DNA from: Dromaius novaehollandiae
Taxonomy: Eukaryota > Chordata > Aves > Casuariiformes > Dromaiidae
NCBI RefSeq assembly: GCF_036370855.1
Contig: NC_088098.1
Coordinates: 36,521,981 to 36,585,980 of the forward strand
Reading direction: 5' to 3'
Length of the DNA stretch: 64,000 bases
Shown: positions 59,722 to 64,000 of the stretch, piece by piece
Layout: each line of letters begins with the position of its first letter
Numbering within the stretch: position 1 is the first letter of the stretch
Notes under the pieces: model-generated
What the model was told of the DNA's origin: nothing
Databases searched by the model: none
Seen by the model: only the letters and a program-made list of their open reading frames with translations
Translations under genes and position numbers: made by a program

Positions 59722-59960
59722 CTCCTCCGTAGTGCTAGAGTATTGAAGAGTAGTTGTTGGAATCCAGGGTTTCTCTGTTACTGCCGATTTCAAGTCAAAA
59801 TAGAGATTTTCAATGACATTTTTACTGAAGTGTTCAGTTACATTTCTGATGAATGTCTGCGTGCTACTCTTAAGCACACTTTCAGGCCTAGATGTAATAG
59901 CATTAAAAGGGGAGGATGTAATTATCGTACTCCACACAGAAGTTTCTGCATCTTGAAGAT
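59722..59960 (-). CDS. PTPRB: Probable upstream alternative exon of a longer PTPRB isoform (Ser/Thr-rich)
   Basis: Seen: a 239-bp open exon with a strong acceptor (pyrimidine tract, TTGTCTTAG|AT) and a consensus donor (GAGGAG|GTAAGG). It enters in phase 1 and leaves in phase 0. The reading is LQDAETSVWSTIITSSP through TFIRNVTEHFSKNVIENLY to TTTLQYSSTTEE: 79 full codons, rich in Ser and Thr, with one NVT sequon. The phase-0 exit matches exon 2, which enters in phase 0, so skipping exon 1 would join it in frame. Known: mammalian PTPRB has a longer isoform (2215 residues in human) with a different, extended N-terminus. Inferred: this is the last of those extra exons. It could instead belong to an unrelated transcript. 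Confidence 0.6.
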
Positions 59961-62900
59961 CTAAGACAAATAAAGGAAAATAATTAAAATCACCTTTACA
60001 TTTTTATCATCAATTCTTTAGATGCTAATCAATGTGGCTGATATGACTCCTAAGTAGTTTAAGTGCACCCTTGAGTTCTCTAATTTTTATTTTCAGTGCA
60101 AACAGGTATTTTGCATCAAGATCAAACTTTGTGCAAAACAAAAGCATCAAAAAAAATTTCCCTGACCATTCATACCATTTCTTTTAAATGTAAGTCATCA
60201 TTGATTCCAAAATGAAGAGGAAGGGTAGCACAATGTTTTAGCTCATAACTTTTTCACTTACGTGGCTCCATCAAACAGCATACAATTTCAGCATTGTATG
60301 GTCAAAAAAAAGCCCTACTTGTAAGTGCCCTGGCCAGATTCTCATATCCCTTTTGTTGGTGTAAATGCAATATTACTTTATTCAAGTTAATGAAGTTCCT
60401 TGTGTCCACATGGGACATTCCTCTCGCGTTTTTAAAGCAGTAGAGACCATACTGACGCTTGGCTGATGTCTTTCCAAGGTTCAGCTAACAATCGTATCAG
60501 TCAACTGAAGTGTCTGCAAATCTAACTGTGGATTTGCTTTTTTAGTCACGTATCCTTCAGAGAATGCCAAAGTTGCAATCAGAGTGCAGGAAAGATTTTA
60601 CTACACATTTTTCCTCCCCATTTTCATGGCTCTTCCTCCCCATTGGTATGTATTTAATATCCTTTCTTTGTGGCTGTGAGGGCAGGGTTCAAGTCGTGGT
60701 GGCCTCTACATCTGGTAGCATCACATTTCAGCTAAGCAATTGGAACTGCTCACTGGCTCCTTCTCCTTACAGAAAGCTGCCCTGCCATTGCTGGAGCACA
60801 GCTAGTGTGTATTGGCTCACAGCCCAAGATACTTTGTCTGTCCTTGAACTGGGGTCTCCAGCATGACAGAACCTTGTTTTGCTGCTGAGCCACTGGGCTG
60901 GTTGCCATTTATAACAATTTTAGCTCACAAGCCCTCTAAAAAAGAATTTAATGACTGGGTTAAATTGCAGCAGAAGCTTCCAAATGTAATTACTTGGCCT
61001 GCAATTATGATGTCTTAGCTGGCCAACCTGTGATTACTTCTTACCCAAAGGATCAGTGGGTGAGCTCCATGAAGTCAATATTATCTTTTTTTTTGTATAT
61101 ATGTAAATATATACATTAATTTGTTTATTTAATGAAACTTGCAGTACTCTCCATCCAGAAGTAAAAATGAGATAGTAAGCCCTTGTAAGTGACACTTTCA
61201 TGAAAGCATTTCCTGTTCTCAACGGCGCAGTGTGTTCACCTGGTATGCAGCTTTGGGTCCTCTTGAAAAAGATTTGTTTGGCGGGGGGGGGGGGAGGAGG
61301 GGGATGTTACTCACATTAAACATTTCCCTTCCTTTTATCTAACTTTGCTTCTCTGGGAATAAAAATGTCCCAGTGTTCATTTCATTACAAAAAATGTTGA
61401 TCGCATTTTTTTCCAAATCAAGGCACTGAAAACAATACTACGGATATAAGTCTGCCCTCTCTAACACCGATGTAAAGGATATTGCCTAACGCTCAGGTCT
61501 GCTCCAACACTGCACGACCATCCTTGTGTTGCAGCAGCATTTGCAGACTCCCCTGCAGAGTGCCGGTTGCGCAAAGTCTGCGGTGGTGCTACCTCACACA
61601 CCTTCACAGCCCCCATCAAAAGCAAGAGAAAGACTCTGGCAGGGGCAGCTTCATGCTCCAGCTGTCATCAGCTGCTCAGGCAAACCCTTTGGCTGACAGA
61701 AGTTCAGACTCACTCACTCTAAACTGCGTGTAAGTTGCTGTTCCTAGGGATCTCCTATTAGTTGGGGGTCTCTGGAAGCCTGCAGTAGCCAACTGGAGAT
61801 GCTAGCCGCAAGGACTTGGACAGAATTTAAGCCTGCTGGCCCTGTGCCTCTCAGGTATCTCCAAGTCCATCAGGGAGTAGGCTACCGCTAGAAACACAGC
61901 TAAAAAATGTACACCTGGGTGGTCAGCAGCTGTTTAGGAAAAAAGGCCACTCCATTAGGTGCCTAAATATAGATTTACACACCCAACTTAAAAACACATT
62001 AAAAAAAAATCTTGGCTTTATTTACAGACAAATAGCAGTGATTCCAACAGGAAGACGTTTGCATTCCAGGACCAATTGTGTTTTAGGAAAGCGGCTGCTC
62101 CATAAAAGGGAAGCGGGTGCTGCCAGCGACACTGACAGGACTCTGCAGCCAGGGGGTAGCCAGTGTTCCCAGTGCAGCAGCCAAGAGGAGACGCCGTCCC
62201 CACTGGAAATGGTTTTCAGCAATGTTCCCCCAGCATTAGCAGATATTATGACTGAGCACTCAGTCACAGCACAGCCCAACAGCTCTTGTCAAGCTCAATG
62301 CTACCCTGGGTTTCCCGCCAAAGGATCTTTCCAGTCAAAGACTGACAACAGTCTTTTACCTGTGACGTATGGATGGAAATGGCTTGTGCATGGCAGTATG
62401 CCATACTGGACAAAAAGGGTCCATATCTGTCCACACTTCAAGAAAAGCAGGATCCAGGTTTATCCTATCTCTCTAAGGAAAGCCACCATAGTCCTAGCCC
62501 GAGAGCTCACATCCTTTCTTAAATAGCAGGCTTTTATAGAAGAAAACTGCATATTATAGGACCCAAACAAACAAGCTTCTACATATCTTGCATTCCACAT
62601 TAGTATCTCTTTTTAAAGAAGGAAAGCTCAGCTCCTATCTGGACATCAGTAAAGAATACAGAAATCTCCACAGTGGGATTTTTCAGAAGTGCTTAATGTC
62701 GTTCTTTCAGTCTCTTTGGAAATCAATCATAAAACTCGTCATGGGAACGGAATTACAGAACTGACACTGACATTGATCACTAGTGGCTGAATGATACATA
62801 GTGTGTGAACATACCATTATAATCATCAGTAACACACCCAGGAGAAATTATGACTTATGACTAAGCGCACATTTCATCCATGGTGCGCACTGCAGACTGT

Positions 62901-64000
62901 ATCCATCTGCACAACAGCAGGCCATTTACAAGAAAAGGAAATCCGTAAGTTTTGCATATATGAGGAGCAAGAACACTGCTTGTGGATCACTGCTTCGTTG
63001 TCAAATCCTACAGTGGAGCTTTCAACCTCAGACGAGCTGCCACGGTGCAGCTTTCTGAATTTCCTGGCTTCTTACCATTCTGCCTACCCAGTTAGAGCAC
63101 AGACAGCTTCAGAAAACAGGCTGAAGTGCTGGTGAAATGTATATGAATCAGTTATCTACTGTAGAAGAAAAAATACTGTGTAAGACTGGATTTCACTTGC
63201 TCACAGTGAGTTTGTAAATTAAAAGGGATTGTTTTAAGGAGATGTCTGTATATGCAGGAAAAATGAATTATCTTTTTTGATATCTAACTTGTAAATAGAC
63301 TGCAAATAATTAAAAAATTAAAAATCATGCTTTAGATTTCTGTTGTGCATGAGTGTGACAGCAGAACAAAATCTGCTAAGTGGCCTTTCTTTCCATGCAA
63401 ATGTAGAGTTTTTAAGATCCGCAAAATATATGTTACTTTAGAAAAATGTCTTCATTATCTGAGATGTTGCAGAGGTTAGTGATGTTTGTATCTCATGTCA
63501 CAGAGGTAAAATGGCTCCAAACTTCAGTCTCATCCCAAATTGCTTTTTTAACCTGCTTGTTTTCGAAATGCTGAAGTAGCCACCTGAAGACTCCTTCAGC
63601 ATCAGTGCTAGCAGAACATCCCAGGTAACCATACTGCTCCTACCTACAGCTTAGCTCTACCAGGTCCAGTTCTGATAGTTCAGATAATCCCAGCTCACTC
63701 TGACGTGGACACCTGGTTTCTGTCACTGAAAGCTTTGTAGACTTCATTAACTACATGGATTAGATCTCTACTGAAGAGAGCTTAGAAATGTAGCTACTGT
63801 GTAGACACCTATGGCTTGATTCAGTTTCCTAAATATAGGTATGTAGTGCTATCCGAAATGCTCTAAGCAATTGAGACATCTGCTAAAGGCTTACATAGGA
63901 ACTAACTGTGGGAGATCTATATCCCAGCTATATCCTCCCCCTTCTGGGTAGATAATCAGAGGTCAGGTGGGATATTCTGGAGCATCTCAAATGGCAGAAA
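59961..64000. other. Upstream flank: no firmly supported gene
   Basis: The upstream exon at 59722-59960 needs at least one earlier exon ending in phase 1, which should lie here or beyond the window. I could not identify it with confidence. Open stretches on both strands (for example 62038-62526 plus) show no family resemblance. The only notable element is the G-run near 61280. Confidence 0.5.
61277..61304 (+). repeat. G-rich tract with possible quadruplex potential
   Basis: GGC followed by a run of about thirteen G, then AGGAGGGGG. It is isolated in AT-rich intergenic sequence upstream of the gene. Confidence 0.7.

Noticed and set aside
62360-62406. Possible small exon on the minus strand (acceptor GTCCAG, donor CACAG|GTAAAAG)
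   Set aside because: Its phase-1 exit would fit the 59.7-kb exon, but the piece is short, with no recognisable sequence, and such pairs occur by chance.

Overview
The window is a vertebrate genomic segment dominated by one large split gene on the minus strand: PTPRB, the receptor-type tyrosine phosphatase beta (also called VE-PTP). I could follow 32 coding exons with splice sites from the start codon at 54084 to the stop codon at 6790. Their lengths add to exactly 6000 nt in one frame, giving 1999 residues plus stop. From family knowledge, the human short form has 1997 residues. Order along the protein: signal peptide, 17 fibronectin type III (FN3) repeats, one membrane helix, juxtamembrane segment, one catalytic PTP domain, and the tail ending DAVYSRH. 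The gene body is compact (about 47 kb of coding span) and the 5' end is extremely GC-rich, which suggests a sauropsid and most likely a bird. I cannot name the species.

Layout in plus coordinates. 1-1920: intergenic sequence beyond the 3' end, no gene seen. About 1925-6789: long 3' UTR with several possible polyadenylation signals, the last at 1944-1949; inside it lies a GC-rich patch (about 2480-2870) with a ZNF143-like motif. 6790-17559: catalytic-domain exons 32 to 25. 18010-20262: juxtamembrane exons 24 to 22, including an 18-bp microexon, then transmembrane exon 21. 20773-24328: membrane-proximal FN3 repeat over three exons. 26283-46620: fifteen FN3 repeats, each one exon with phase-1 introns on both sides. 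46621-53666: 7-kb intron 2. 53667-54084: exons 2 and 1 inside a CpG island of about 53.4-54.8 kb, the presumed promoter. 54751-55257: a 61-bp tandem repeat just upstream. 55.3-59.7 kb: no gene seen. 59722-59960: one more well-formed Ser/Thr-rich exon on the same strand, whose phase-0 donor would join exon 2 in frame; I read it as an upstream exon of a longer PTPRB isoform. 60-64 kb: nothing else firmly supported.

No RNA gene, operon, CRISPR array or intact mobile element was recognised. The most interesting items are the in-frame upstream exon, a GC-AG intron after exon 14, the 18-bp microexon, the 61-bp minisatellite beside the promoter that keeps all three forward frames open, and the ZNF143-type motif in a GC-rich island within the 3' UTR.
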